Positions 9,204-18,520 of a stretch of 64,000 nt of DNA are shown in pieces. Both the position numbers and the translations under genes were made by a program. Under the pieces are notes generated by a model. The model was given only the letters and a program-made list of their open reading frames with translations. It made no database searches and was not told the DNA's origin. Source of the DNA: GCA-002733465 sp039969155 (GTDB lineage Bacteria > Pseudomonadota > Gammaproteobacteria > Enterobacterales > Kangiellaceae); contig JBDVOJ010000048.1 of the NCBI GenBank assembly GCA_039969155.1, positions 1 through 64,000 on the forward strand, read 5' to 3'. How positions within the stretch are numbered: position 1 is the stretch's first letter; each line of letters begins with the position of its first letter.

Positions 9204-9706
9204 TGATACCAGTGATCTTAACTAACCGATTCAAACTTATTCCGCCATCGAAAGAATGTTTCGATATATATGAGAGATTTTATACTGATGAAAACGCTTC
9301 TAAAATGTACGGAGGTCCTCTAACAAGAGAACAGGCATGGGCTAGATTAAAAGCTGATCTGGGTTCATGGTATTTATTGGGCTATGGAGTTTGGGTCATT
9401 CAAAGAACATCTGACGAAAGCTTTATTGGGACATGTGGGTTCTGGAAAGGGAATAGTTGGCCTCGAGAGCTTACTTGGTGGGTCTTACCAGAAGCAAGAG
9501 GTCAAGGTGTTGCAACAGAGGTATCTAAAGCGGTTTTGTCATATGCTTATGAAGAGCGAAACTGGGGATCGGTTGAAACCTATATGAATGATGAGAATAT
9601 CGCAGCTCGCTCGCTAGTAGAAAAGTTGGGAGGAATATTAGTAAATAGACAACTATTTCCAGATGGATTATCAAGAAATATTTATAAAATACCTTCTCCC
9701 AATTAG
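9203..9706 (+). CDS. GNAT-family N-acetyltransferase (RimJ/RimL type)
   Basis: The protein has 167 residues from the ATG at 9203, which overlaps the hydrolase stop by one base; the in-frame TTG at 9188 lies inside the hydrolase and is less likely. It follows the RimJ/RimL pattern: LTNRFKLIPPS at the N-terminus, WWVLPEARGQGVATEV as the acetyl-CoA motif, and NIAARSLVEKLGG as the ribosomal-protein-acetyltransferase-like C-terminal motif. The substrate is unknown. Confidence 0.88.
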   Translation: MIPVILTNRFKLIPPSKECFDIYERFYTDENASKMYGGPLTREQAWARLKADLGSWYLLGYGVWVIQRTSDESFIGTCGFWKGNSWPRELTWWVLPEARGQGVATEVSKAVLSYAYEERNWGSVETYMNDENIAARSLVEKLGGILVNRQLFPDGLSRNIYKIPSPN

Positions 9707-9748
9707 TTTCTTTTTAATTGTCAGTTGTTAAATGACCTCAACGATTGA

Positions 9749-10516
9749 TTAACTAGCCAGCTCTTGTTGACTGGTTATGGCATGTTCTTCGCGTGCGCTA
9801 TTAGTCATTTTTACAAGAACCTTTCGAACCTCGTCACCTGTCATAGCCAATTCATCAAATTCAATATAAATTGGTTTCTTATTGTCGGCTCGAATAAAAA
9901 ATCCGTCCGGATTGATAGCTAGCATTTCGACTTTATTTGGATAGAAACCTCGTATTTGAGAACAAATAAGCTGCATCGCGATTTGATGGTCTTGATTCAT
10001 GTGGGTGATCATATCTTGCTCATTATCCAGCCATAGAGGAGTTTCTAGATCCCACTGCTCTTTACTGATCCAATTTATATCACCAAAGCCACCTATGTAT
10101 CTAACCCGCTTAGTTTTTAGTATATAGAAATTAAAGTCATGCATTTTCTGATATTCACGACTATCAGGATACAACGCAAAGAAGCGTTGCTTAACTGACT
10201 CAATGTCAGCCTCTTCAACTAATTCGGCTTCTCCCATAATACTTAAACGAGCACCTGCATTCGGATCATTTTGATTGCCTTCAAATACGGTTAAGCACAT
10301 TTTAGGATTGTTCAAAATATTACGAGTGTGTTGGGCAAGATTACTGATATAGAAAATAGTTTCGCCTTTAACACTTGAAATATAAGTAGTGACTGAACCA
10401 AAAGGATATTCAGGTGTGCTTTTAGAATGGGTTGATAGAACTGCAAGCTCTTGTTGTCGCAGTAAGTTTCTTGCTTGATGAATGAGTTTCTTTTCTTTGT
10501 TAGTTTGATCTTTCAT
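9749..10516 (-). CDS. hugZ: HugZ/HutZ-family heme-utilisation protein
   Basis: This 255-residue protein has two domains. Residues about 10-160 are a split-barrel flavin-reductase-like (PNPOx) domain (SVTTYISSVKGETIFYIS). Residues about 165-245 are a DUF2470-type domain starting at DMITHMNQDHQIAM. Proteins of this arrangement (HugZ, HutZ, HuvX family) bind and degrade heme in the cytoplasm. It is the last gene of the hmuT-hmuU-hmuV-hugZ operon, 13 bp after hmuV, which strongly supports release of iron from imported heme. Enzymatic activity is inferred from the family. Confidence 0.88.
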   Translation of the reverse strand: MKDQTNKEKKLIHQARNLLRQQELAVLSTHSKSTPEYPFGSVTTYISSVKGETIFYISNLAQHTRNILNNPKMCLTVFEGNQNDPNAGARLSIMGEAELVEEADIESVKQRFFALYPDSREYQKMHDFNFYILKTKRVRYIGGFGDINWISKEQWDLETPLWLDNEQDMITHMNQDHQIAMQLICSQIRGFYPNKVEMLAINPDGFFIRADNKKPIYIEFDELAMTGDEVRKVLVKMTNSAREEHAITSQQELAS

Positions 10517-10529
10517 TTTTTACAGACCT

Positions 10530-11306
10530 CTAAATGGATTGATTAATAATAATGGGTGAATGAGAAGTTGGATGATTAAGGATATGTACATCTACACCGA
10601 ATCCCTGTTTTATTGTGTCATGATTGAGCACCTCCGTTGGTGCTCCCATCTTCAATAATTGACCTTGTTGCAACAGAAGTATCTTGTCACAGTACATGGC
10701 CGCTAGATTGATATCGTGAAGAATAATGAACACGCCAATATTGAGTTGACGTAACGAGCGCAACATTTTCAAAGTTTCAAATTGATGTTTCATATCAAGT
10801 GCCGAGGTCGGCTCATCCAAAAATAGATAGCGAGGAAGCTCGCTGTCTAACGAAATCTGCGCCAACACTCGCGCTAATTGCACTCGCTGTTTCTCACCCC
10901 CGGAAAGCGTCGTGTAGTCTCTATTTTTTAAGTGGAGGGTGTCAACTTTTCGCAAACATCGTTGCACCGCTAGCAACTGCTGGGATTGACTTAGGCACGA
11001 AAGCGAAAGCCCTAAACGGACAACTTCTGTCACGGTAAACGGGAAAGTTAAATCATTTGATTGAGTGAGTACCGCGCGCATACTGGCTAATTCTGACAAG
11101 GAGTAAGACTCAACCGGTAATCCATTGATACTGACACATTTTTGACTGAAACTACCGCCGGTCAAGCAATTGATTAAAGTCGTTTTACCGGCGCCGTTCT
11201 CGCCGACAACAGCAATCATTTCACCCGCTCTAAATTCAAGCGAAATGTTACTAAGCAACTTTTTATTGGAAACTTTCATAGATAAATTTTTAACAAGAAT
11301 ACTCAT
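10530..11306 (-). CDS. hmuV: Heme ABC transporter ATP-binding protein
   Basis: This 258-residue ABC ATPase contains a Walker A (GENGAGKTTL), the signature LSGGEKQRVQLAR, a Walker B (YLFLDEPTSALD) and the switch His in ILHDINLAAMYC. The order and length match HmuV/FecE-type ATPases of the heme and siderophore importers. Its start overlaps the permease stop by four bases, so the two are translationally coupled. It energises heme passage across the inner membrane with HmuU. Confidence 0.93.
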   Translation of the reverse strand: MSILVKNLSMKVSNKKLLSNISLEFRAGEMIAVVGENGAGKTTLINCLTGGSFSQKCVSINGLPVESYSLSELASMRAVLTQSNDLTFPFTVTEVVRLGLSLSCLSQSQQLLAVQRCLRKVDTLHLKNRDYTTLSGGEKQRVQLARVLAQISLDSELPRYLFLDEPTSALDMKHQFETLKMLRSLRQLNIGVFIILHDINLAAMYCDKILLLQQGQLLKMGAPTEVLNHDTIKQGFGVDVHILNHPTSHSPIIINQSI

Positions 11307-12382
11307 AGGGCAAGTACCAACTTTCGTTTTTGTTGCAATAGCAAAAGAATAAAAAACGGCGCTCCAAGAATGGCTGTCACCACCCCAATAGGAAGTTCGG
11401 CGGGTGTTATTAGCGTTCTAGACAACAAGTCGGCGAGTACCAGAAGCCCGCCTCCGAGTAAGCCACTATTTAAGATTAGGTAACGATAATCCGCTCCGGT
11501 TGAAACCCTTAAGATATGTGGAACGACCAAGCCTATAAATCCTATAATTCCGCTGCACGCGACCGCAACACCCACCACAATGGCATTAAGCCAAAGCAAA
11601 TGATGTTTCACTCTGTCAACATCGACTCCGACATAACGCGCATTGGCTTCACCTAATAGGAGCAAATTGATCTCCGTTCTTTTTTTATGAATAAAATACA
11701 TACCTAGAATTAACACCGGAGCACTGATCGCAACCATAAACCAGTTAGCACTGGCTAAACTGCCCATCATCCAAAAAGTCATTAACCTCAATGACTGGTC
11801 ATCGGCAACATAACTGAAAGCGCCAATTATCGCTCCGCCCATCGCGTTAATGGCCACACCTGCTAATAGTAAAGTTGCGATTTGCACCGTGCCGTTGACT
11901 TGTGCCAATCGATAAATCGTAAAGGTCGTAATGGCTGCACCAACAAATGCCGCAATGGGAATTAGATAAGGTTGAATAAACTGAGGTACTGAAAGGCTGT
12001 TAGCAAATATAATCACGGTCACTGCGCCGACCGCAGCCCCAGAGGAAATGCCCAATAACCCTGGATCGGCCAATGGGTTGCGACAAACGCCTTGGAGACT
12101 AGCCCCACTGACTGCTAAGGCGGCACCAATTAGGATCGCCAAAATAACTCTGGGTAAACGAATTTCGGAAACAATCATCATTATTGAAGATTGGTTTTGG
12201 CCACTTGCTATCCATTCGCCGATTAGCTTAATTGGGAACAGCAAGTCTGATTTAGCTGCACCAATTGAAATCGAACACCAAGCAGCCACCAACAAAACAA
12301 GCGACAACATAGACGTTTGTACGACGCGGCGATCGATAACAGGCAATCGTGTAGTAGTCAGTCTTAATACTCGAGTATTCAT
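11303..12382 (-). CDS. hmuU: Heme ABC transporter permease (FecCD family)
   Basis: This 359-residue permease is of the FecCD/BtuC type with about nine to ten membrane helices. Conserved segments are RLPRVILAILIGAALAVSGA, GVCRNPLADPGLLGI and the C-terminal GFIGLVVPHILR. These match vitamin B12, siderophore and heme permeases; the neighbouring heme genes point to heme. It overlaps hmuT by 4 bp upstream and hmuV by 4 bp downstream. Confidence 0.93.
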   Translation of the reverse strand: MNTRVLRLTTTRLPVIDRRVVQTSMLSLVLLVAAWCSISIGAAKSDLLFPIKLIGEWIASGQNQSSIMMIVSEIRLPRVILAILIGAALAVSGASLQGVCRNPLADPGLLGISSGAAVGAVTVIIFANSLSVPQFIQPYLIPIAAFVGAAITTFTIYRLAQVNGTVQIATLLLAGVAINAMGGAIIGAFSYVADDQSLRLMTFWMMGSLASANWFMVAISAPVLILGMYFIHKKRTEINLLLLGEANARYVGVDVDRVKHHLLWLNAIVVGVAVACSGIIGFIGLVVPHILRVSTGADYRYLILNSGLLGGGLLVLADLLSRTLITPAELPIGVVTAILGAPFFILLLLQQKRKLVLAL

Positions 12383-13317
12383 TGGACTGCCAAAGTAAGC
12401 CGATTAGCAGAGTGGATGACTTTTTCAAGCGCTAAACTAATCCGAGCCCCCATTCCCATCAATAGCAAACCATCCATGACAACGATATTGCAGTCTTTCC
12501 TCAAGGCTAATTTGATCACTGGACTATTGCAGATAGCAGCCTTACCTCCCAACGCTTTTTCCATATGAGAGGGGATCAGGATGAGATCGATCTTTTGCGT
12601 AATCAGTGCTTCGTTGTTAATCGGTTTATATCCGTCTACAGCCGCCCCCAAATTACGTAGCCCTGAATGATTAAATAGAAAATCTGGCATGGTATTTTTG
12701 CCAGCGACCATCGGTCCTCGCTGACCAATGCTTAGTAGTGAGACAGCATTGATTTGATTTAATTGGTAATTGCGCTTCGACTTGAGCTGCTCAAACTGTG
12801 TAACCGTTGATTCGATAAGTCCTGCAGATTTTTCTATAGCGCCGAAGTATTCCCCCATTTCAGTGACTAACGATTTCCAAGAGGCCAAATCATAATCAAG
12901 CTGATCAAACAGTTTTACTCGTACTCCAACACTTTCAATTTGTTCTAGAACAGCCTTGGGGCCCGCACCTTTAGCGGCCACCAACAAATTGGGTTGCAAC
13001 GACAACACACCTTCGGCCGATAGCGCTCTAAAATAACCTACTTTTGGCAGCGACTGGATTTCCGCGGGATAGAGACTTGATGTGTCAATCGCAATTAACT
13101 GCTCCGCCATTCCTAGATGGTGCAAAATTTCGGTAATGCTTCCTCCGGCACTGATCAGTCTTTTGCTTTGAGAGGTTTCTAACTTGGTGGGAAAGCTAGG
13201 TTCGGCGTGTAATCCGCTACTCAAAGTTGTTAACAGACAAACCCAAGCAACACCTAGATTTTTGAATAAACCCGTTACTAGTGGGTAATTACTTTCTTTA
13301 AAAACCCCAATATCCAT
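12379..13317 (-). CDS. hmuT: Heme ABC transporter periplasmic heme-binding protein
   Basis: This 312-residue protein has an N-terminal signal peptide (hydrophobic residues about 20-38, ending near LHAEPS) and a TroA/BtuF-like bilobed binding fold. Segments ISAGGSITEILHHLGM and LPKVGYFRALSAEGVLSL are typical of HmuT/ShuT/PhuT. The Tyr in the VGYFRALSAEG segment is a plausible heme ligand by analogy with the family; that assignment is inferred. It is first in the operon and lies 123 bp from the divergent receptor, with a Fur-box-like site between. Confidence 0.9.
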   Translation of the reverse strand: MDIGVFKESNYPLVTGLFKNLGVAWVCLLTTLSSGLHAEPSFPTKLETSQSKRLISAGGSITEILHHLGMAEQLIAIDTSSLYPAEIQSLPKVGYFRALSAEGVLSLQPNLLVAAKGAGPKAVLEQIESVGVRVKLFDQLDYDLASWKSLVTEMGEYFGAIEKSAGLIESTVTQFEQLKSKRNYQLNQINAVSLLSIGQRGPMVAGKNTMPDFLFNHSGLRNLGAAVDGYKPINNEALITQKIDLILIPSHMEKALGGKAAICNSPVIKLALRKDCNIVVMDGLLLMGMGARISLALEKVIHSANRLTLAVQ

Positions 13318-13356
13318 GATAATTGCCTTCGCCTCTATTTGATAATTAATCTTATA

Positions 13357-13377
13357 TGTAAATGAGAATCATTTGTA
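13357..13377. promoter_or_regulatory. Fur-box-like palindrome in the heme locus divergent promoter
   Basis: The site reads TGTAAATGAGAATCATTTGT (21 bp to 13377), with arms AAATGA and TCATTT around GAA. It closely resembles the Fur consensus GATAATGATAATCATTATC. It lies between hmuT (start 13317, minus) and the TonB receptor (start 13441, plus), so one iron-loaded Fur dimer set could repress both. The Fur assignment rests on similarity and gene context. Confidence 0.75.
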
Positions 13378-13440
13378 TTTGATCATATTATCAATTATAT
13401 TCTGCGACCTTGTCAACGTCATTAGAGATAAAAAACGATT

Positions 13441-15705
13441 ATGAAACTTACTAAATTGAGCCTCAGCATTGTGCTGGCCCTTCAACTATCGCCGCTTAAT
13501 GCGGTCGAAAATAGCAACGATTCGGCTTTAGACGAATCCGATTACCAAGTTATTACCATTACTTCTAGTCGTCTCGCGCGCAATACCGATGAGGTGTCTA
13601 ATACGGTTTCGGTTATTAGTGCGGAGGAAATGGAAAAGCAGTCAGCCAAAAATATTAAAGATCTGGTGCGTTATGAGCCCGGTGTATCTGTCGATGGTGG
13701 TGGACGATATGGTTTATCAGGATTCAAAATTCGCGGTATCGACGGCGATCGTGTATTGACTCTTATCGACGGTTCGCCAATTGCGGATGAATTCTCCTTC
13801 GGTCCCAACCTTTCAGCGCGACGCGACTTTGTTGATCTTGATGCGCTAAAAGCGGTTGAAATTGTCAGAGGTTCTAGCTCCAGTCTCTACGGTAGTAATG
13901 CGGTAGGCGGAACGGTTAGTTTTATCACCAAAGATCCAGAGGATTTTTTTGCCAAGGATCGTAATCATTATGTTTCTTATAAAGCCGGATTTAGCTCGGT
14001 TGACGAAGGCCAGCATCACACATTAACCCTTGCCGCAGGTGATCATCAATTGCAAGGAATGCTGATTGGGACTTTTCGTGACCTGTCTGAAACAAAAACT
14101 TATTTTGATGATAACTTAAGCGGCAGTGAAAGAAAGGCCAGCGATCCGATGGACTCCTCGGTCAGAAATTATTATGCCAAGTTAATCTACCGCCCGACAG
14201 AGCTTCACCAATTTAAACTAATTGCAGAAAACTTTGTAGGAAAAAGCGAAAGCGATATTCTTTCTTCATCAGGCTCAATCGTTTTTGGTACCCTTAAAAG
14301 AGGCGTCTTTTCAGAGGACGAAAGAAGCAGAGACCGGTTTAGTTTACAGTACACTTATGAAAACCCATCGGCTCTATTTGATCAGCTGAATTTGAATCTG
14401 TATCAACAAAACTCCAAAACAAACCAGATGACTCTTGAAGATCGATTGGCGCCAGCAAACATCAATCAAACCCGCCATCGAGACTCTTCATTTGAGCAAG
14501 AAAATTTAGGTATTAAGTTGCAATTAAACAAAGAGATTCCATCGCAATCCGACTTTCAACAGTTCATTAGCTACGGCATCGATTGGGATAAAAGTAAGAG
14601 TAATACCTTACGAAGCGGCTCGACTATTAATAGCGATACCGGTGAACCAATAGCCGAAAGTAGTAACTTTCCAACGCGAGATTTTCCCAATTCAGGCTAC
14701 CTTAGTAGTGGCTTGTTTATACAAAATGAAATCCATTTGTTAGACGGCTCGTGGCGCCTCATTCCATCACTAAGATATGATCAATTTGAATTAAAACCAA
14801 AGGTAGACGCGATCTACCTCAGTGGTAATACCGGCTCGCCTACACCGGCTCCTTATCAAGAATCTGAAGTATCTTTTAAACTTGGAAGCGTTTACCAACT
14901 AAACCAACAATGGTCTTGGTTCGCACAGTATTCAGAAGGTTTTAAAGCGCCTCCGATGGATGCAGTTAATACCGGCTTTACTAACTTTTCAGGCGGATAT
15001 ACCACACTGCCCAATCCCGATTTAAAAGCAGAGATCAGCAAAAGCTATGAAACAGGCATTAGGCGCTATTCCGATAGCGGATTCTTTGAAGCGACGATCT
15101 ACCAAAATAAATATGATCATTTTATTGAGAGTTTATCGGTTAAAGGATTTAACCCAGCGACTGGATTATTAGAATTTCAAGCGACTAATTTGGATGAAGC
15201 CACCATCGAAGGACTGGAAATTAAAGGGCAACATCAACTGTCCACATTATCTGATTCACTCAAAAACCTGAGCTTTAGATTTGCTTATGCGTACAGTCAA
15301 GGAGAGCAAGCAGAAACGGGAGCACCGCTAAATAGCATTGACCCACAACAGCTGGTGAGCGGTTTAAGCTATGATGCCAATGATTCGAGCTGGGGAAGCA
15401 GTTTGATGTGGACTTTAACCCAAGCTAAAAAACAAGCTGATATTGATGCTAGCGGGATTCAAGCTCGAACTCCGGGAGCTCCTGTAATAGAGTCATTCGA
15501 ATCTCCAAGCAGTAGCGTTATCGATTGGATTGGATATTACGATTTTAACTCAGAAATTCATCTGACCTGGGGTATTTATAATTTAACTGACAAGAAATAC
15601 TGGCAATGGGGCGAAGGCTTAGTTCAAGATCCGACGGCTTTTAATGCGGATCGTTTGACTCAACCAGGTAGGAACTATTCGGTTAATTTAAAAGTAGAAT
15701 TTTAA
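13441..15705 (+). CDS. TonB-dependent heme/hemoglobin-type outer membrane receptor
   Basis: This 754-residue protein starts with a signal peptide (MKLTKLSLSIVLALQLSPLN). A TonB-box-like segment (VITITSSR) and plug domain follow (NTVSVISAEEM, VEIVRGSSSSLYGSNAVGG), then a 22-strand barrel ending in aromatic KVEF. A FRAP-like box (FKAPP) and NPNL-like box (NPDL) characteristic of heme receptors lie at about residues 500-530. The intervening segment has Tyr but no His, unlike well-studied heme receptors. Its position opposite hmuTUV-hugZ and next to the Fur-like site makes heme or a heme protein the likely ligand. Confidence 0.9.
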   Translation: MKLTKLSLSIVLALQLSPLNAVENSNDSALDESDYQVITITSSRLARNTDEVSNTVSVISAEEMEKQSAKNIKDLVRYEPGVSVDGGGRYGLSGFKIRGIDGDRVLTLIDGSPIADEFSFGPNLSARRDFVDLDALKAVEIVRGSSSSLYGSNAVGGTVSFITKDPEDFFAKDRNHYVSYKAGFSSVDEGQHHTLTLAAGDHQLQGMLIGTFRDLSETKTYFDDNLSGSERKASDPMDSSVRNYYAKLIYRPTELHQFKLIAENFVGKSESDILSSSGSIVFGTLKRGVFSEDERSRDRFSLQYTYENPSALFDQLNLNLYQQNSKTNQMTLEDRLAPANINQTRHRDSSFEQENLGIKLQLNKEIPSQSDFQQFISYGIDWDKSKSNTLRSGSTINSDTGEPIAESSNFPTRDFPNSGYLSSGLFIQNEIHLLDGSWRLIPSLRYDQFELKPKVDAIYLSGNTGSPTPAPYQESEVSFKLGSVYQLNQQWSWFAQYSEGFKAPPMDAVNTGFTNFSGGYTTLPNPDLKAEISKSYETGIRRYSDSGFFEATIYQNKYDHFIESLSVKGFNPATGLLEFQATNLDEATIEGLEIKGQHQLSTLSDSLKNLSFRFAYAYSQGEQAETGAPLNSIDPQQLVSGLSYDANDSSWGSSLMWTLTQAKKQADIDASGIQARTPGAPVIESFESPSSSVIDWIGYYDFNSEIHLTWGIYNLTDKKYWQWGEGLVQDPTAFNADRLTQPGRNYSVNLKVEF

Positions 15706-15754
15706 TCAATTTCATTGGCCAATCGACCGCCGTGTTTAGTTGCGCAGATCGATG

Positions 15755-16228
15755 TTACTCAATCGAAGAATCATGGAACGCTGCTCTTTTCCATTGGTTC
15801 TTCGATCGAACCCAAACATTACTAAACCGGATTTTGCTTTTGAACTTTTCGGCATTTCGCGTGCCACTAGAGATCACTATACCAGTAACAAAAGCGGTGT
15901 TTTCAAATATTTCTATTTGCAACGCACTTATTTGGTAGTGCTCGACCACCTCTTTTTTAGTGGCAATATTTTTTTGGCGTGACTTGTTCCAATTTAGCCA
16001 AGTCTGTTTATCAATGACATTTCCAGAACGACCGTTAATATGAATATAGTTATCGGTAATCAAAGACTCTAGAGTTGATATATCAGCCTTAGAAAAAGCA
16101 ACGCCCAATGCTTCGACCGCTTGCTTGAGTTCGAGTTGTTGATCCTTGATAGTATTTGAATAGCTGTTGAAACTTACGAGCAAAGAAAATGCAGTCACTA
16201 ATATCAAAAAAGTTTTTATGTTACTCAT
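15755..16228 (-). CDS. NTF2-like (DUF4440/SnoaL-type) exported protein
   Basis: The protein has 157 residues. An N-terminal signal peptide (residues 1-23) is followed by a cone-shaped NTF2-like domain: LKQAVEALGVAFSKADISTL, the DNYIHINGRSGNVID strand region and FENTAFVTGIV. The family covers isomerases, dehydratases and many proteins of unknown role, so no function is assigned. AGGAAG precedes the ATG. It converges on the TonB receptor gene 49 bp away; no clear terminator separates them. Confidence 0.75.
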   Translation of the reverse strand: MSNIKTFLILVTAFSLLVSFNSYSNTIKDQQLELKQAVEALGVAFSKADISTLESLITDNYIHINGRSGNVIDKQTWLNWNKSRQKNIATKKEVVEHYQISALQIEIFENTAFVTGIVISSGTRNAEKFKSKIRFSNVWVRSKNQWKRAAFHDSSIE

Positions 16229-16274
16229 CTCGGCTTCCTATTATTTATTGTAAGTAGAATAATTTATTCGGGTT

Positions 16275-16841
16275 TTACAAGTTCTTGCCCATTTTGATCA
16301 CATGATTGTCAGCACCGTTGGCGCCAGATGTTACTTCACGACTGATCTCGGTATACCCCATCACTCTATACAAAGGCTCTCCGGGTAAGGTAGAGCCTAG
16401 TTCAATGGTTTTAAAGCCGGCATTTCTGGCCGCATCTTCACCTAATGTGATGAGCAATTTGCCAATACCCCGACGTGTCCAATCCGGGTGGGTGTACATT
16501 GCCCGAATTCGTGCAGGCTCAGTGTTTGGGTCGCTGAAGGAATCGTCTCGACCAAGGGTATGATTACCACCATAAAGCGTGCGTCGTTTGCCCCATCCCC
16601 CGCAACCAACCATGACTGACTTCTCCGCAATTAAAGTTTCGATAACAAAATAAGTACCATCATCAATTAGAGTTTGGTCGACTCCCATGGTTTCTTTAGC
16701 AGCCTCAATTTCCTGTTTGGAAAGAAAGGCTTTCATATTGTGTTCGATCGATGCTTGCATCAGCGCAATGATGCTAGGAATATCAACCTGTTTTGCTATT
16801 CGATAACTAAATTCAGTCTTGTCGATTTTCTTTGTATTCAT
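16275..16841 (-). CDS. GNAT-family N-acetyltransferase
   Basis: A 188-residue GNAT protein. Motif A is YTHPDWTRRGIGKLLITLGE, with the RRGIG loop that binds acetyl-CoA pyrophosphate, and the C-terminal PLYRVMGYTEI is motif B. AGGAAA precedes the ATG at good spacing. It lies 46 bp upstream of the NTF2-like gene on the same strand and may be co-transcribed with it. The substrate is unknown. Confidence 0.87.
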   Translation of the reverse strand: MNTKKIDKTEFSYRIAKQVDIPSIIALMQASIEHNMKAFLSKQEIEAAKETMGVDQTLIDDGTYFVIETLIAEKSVMVGCGGWGKRRTLYGGNHTLGRDDSFSDPNTEPARIRAMYTHPDWTRRGIGKLLITLGEDAARNAGFKTIELGSTLPGEPLYRVMGYTEISREVTSGANGADNHVIKMGKNL

Positions 16842-16921
16842 GTTTTTTCCTGAATATTTTTTGGCTTATTAAACAAGTCGTCTAAGTCGAAGGTCATTCG
16901 CTTAGAATGCTATTAACTCTG

Positions 16922-17698
16922 TTAAAATAATTGGTAACCTAATTCAATAAAACGATTAGTCGTCTGCTCGTCGGGAAACCCAAAATAGCCAGGCTCACCT
17001 TGCTGACTTTGAGCAACTAAACTGTGCCCTTGTTGCAACTGACTCACGGCATTCGCCATTATTTCAATTCCAGGTAAATAAATCCCTAGTAAGTTTTCTA
17101 AGTAACTTAGTTTAAAATTGGTGTCGATTGGTGACTGTTGAATTATGTCGCCGGCATCAATTCGTTTATCCTGAATGTAGTGAAGGCAACATCCTATTTG
17201 ACCCTCTCCATTGAGCATTGCCCAAAAGGTTGCCATTATTCCTTGATAGCTCGGCAGTAAGCCAGAATGCAAGTTGATCACGCCTAGTTTTGGGATATCG
17301 ATAACCGGTTGCTGAAGAATTTTACCGAAACGTATGGATAGTATTAATTCTGGCTCTAGCTGTCTTACGCTCTCAATCCCTTCAGCTGAATTGATTTGGT
17401 TCATTGGATAAATAGGAGAACTCGCTTTTTCCGCAAGCTCCGCGAAGCTGATAATTCTCTGCGTTGGATGAGTTTGCAAAACTTTGCCAAATAATTGTAT
17501 AGCTTGCTCAGAGTTTAACTCGGACATTATTTGTTTTTCATGTGCTATAAGCGCCTGAATAGCGGCAGGATGATTTTGGGTAGAGCCGACCTGACTCGAT
17601 TGACCGAATAGCACCCGATGACCACGCAAGGCCGGTAGCAATAGATTAACAGCGAATAAACTCGCTAGGTCATTATTGCATAGGACTAATATTTTCAT
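16922..17698 (-). CDS. Formyltransferase-family protein (orphan)
   Basis: This 258-residue protein resembles the catalytic domain of methionyl-tRNA or glycinamide ribonucleotide formyltransferases. INLHSGLLPSYQG contains the Asn and His of the Asn-His-Asp catalytic triad, and DAGDIIQQ supplies the Asp. The C-terminal anticodon-binding-like domain of Fmt is missing and the purine-specific motifs of PurN are not evident. It may formylate a nucleotide sugar or another amine. The ATG at 17698 is chosen over GTG 17701 because of AAGG spacing. It is not in an operon. Confidence 0.75.
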   Translation of the reverse strand: MKILVLCNNDLASLFAVNLLLPALRGHRVLFGQSSQVGSTQNHPAAIQALIAHEKQIMSELNSEQAIQLFGKVLQTHPTQRIISFAELAEKASSPIYPMNQINSAEGIESVRQLEPELILSIRFGKILQQPVIDIPKLGVINLHSGLLPSYQGIMATFWAMLNGEGQIGCCLHYIQDKRIDAGDIIQQSPIDTNFKLSYLENLLGIYLPGIEIMANAVSQLQQGHSLVAQSQQGEPGYFGFPDEQTTNRFIELGYQLF

Positions 17699-17812
17699 CA
17701 CTGACCTTTCTTGATGTTTTAAAAGTAAAAATTAAATTTAACTAGAATTTATCATTTTTGGATTCGTTAGGATAGAATTACTCAATGCATTAGCCTTTGG
17801 AACACCCACTAG

Positions 17813-18520
17813 ATGACTGAATCGACTGATCAACCGAATATAACAGATGAATCTAATCAAGACTTGCTTCAAGATGGTGTTAACGATCATGAAAGTAATA
17901 ATTCAAACAGCAACGCTTTAAGCCCTATTCCGTTTCAAGCCTTATCGAAACACTATCCAAAGTTGAACGCTTTTAGTAGCTTTATTGGCTGGGCTATTAT
18001 TTTGATTATCATGTTCGTTGTTGATTTACTAGTCGATAAAATCAATCTCCACTTCTTGGTTTTACCTGGTTTATTGTTCTTCTCATTGTTATCTGGCGTT
18101 GTTGGTTACTTTTCCGCAAAGGCCTGCGGATATTACCAAGATGAATTTGATATCTACTTTAAACAGGGATTATGGTGGAAAAAACAAGTCGCGTTGAATT
18201 TTTCTCGGATTCAACATATCGATATCTCTCATGGCCCACTAGAGCGGCGATATCAAATGGCTACGATTAAATTTTTCACCGCCGGTGGTGCAACTTCTGA
18301 CCTTAGAATTTCAGGTCTGCCAAATTCCCAAGCAGAACAAATAAGAGCCGATATTCTTCGCTATGCAAAAGAAAATATCATTAACGATGAACTAACAATC
18401 GTTGAAGACGACTCTTCTCAACAGACAGCTCACTCTGAATCAAGCGAAATCATAGAATCAAAATTAGAGGATTCAGCGAGCGAAAGAGAAAATACCACCA
18501 GAGGTAATAAGAATGACTGA
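17813..18520 (+). CDS. PH-domain (bPH2/YdbS-like) membrane protein
   Basis: This 235-residue protein has an acidic, Asn-rich N-terminal tail (residues 1-50), two adjacent membrane helices (about 58-108) and a bacterial PH-like bPH2 domain (DUF304), seen as KKQVALNFSRIQHIDISHGPLERRYQMATIKF split over two strands. It ends in a charged tail. The layout matches YdbS. The stop overlaps the next gene, a YdbT-like protein, by 8 bp. In other bacteria this pair forms a membrane complex of poorly known role, possibly in membrane stress. Confidence 0.85.
   Translation: MTESTDQPNITDESNQDLLQDGVNDHESNNSNSNALSPIPFQALSKHYPKLNAFSSFIGWAIILIIMFVVDLLVDKINLHFLVLPGLLFFSLLSGVVGYFSAKACGYYQDEFDIYFKQGLWWKKQVALNFSRIQHIDISHGPLERRYQMATIKFFTAGGATSDLRISGLPNSQAEQIRADILRYAKENIINDELTIVEDDSSQQTAHSESSEIIESKLEDSASERENTTRGNKND

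Noticed and set aside
15732..15982. Plus-strand frames after the TonB receptor
   Set aside because: They overlap the NTF2-like gene in antisense and show no protein-family pattern.
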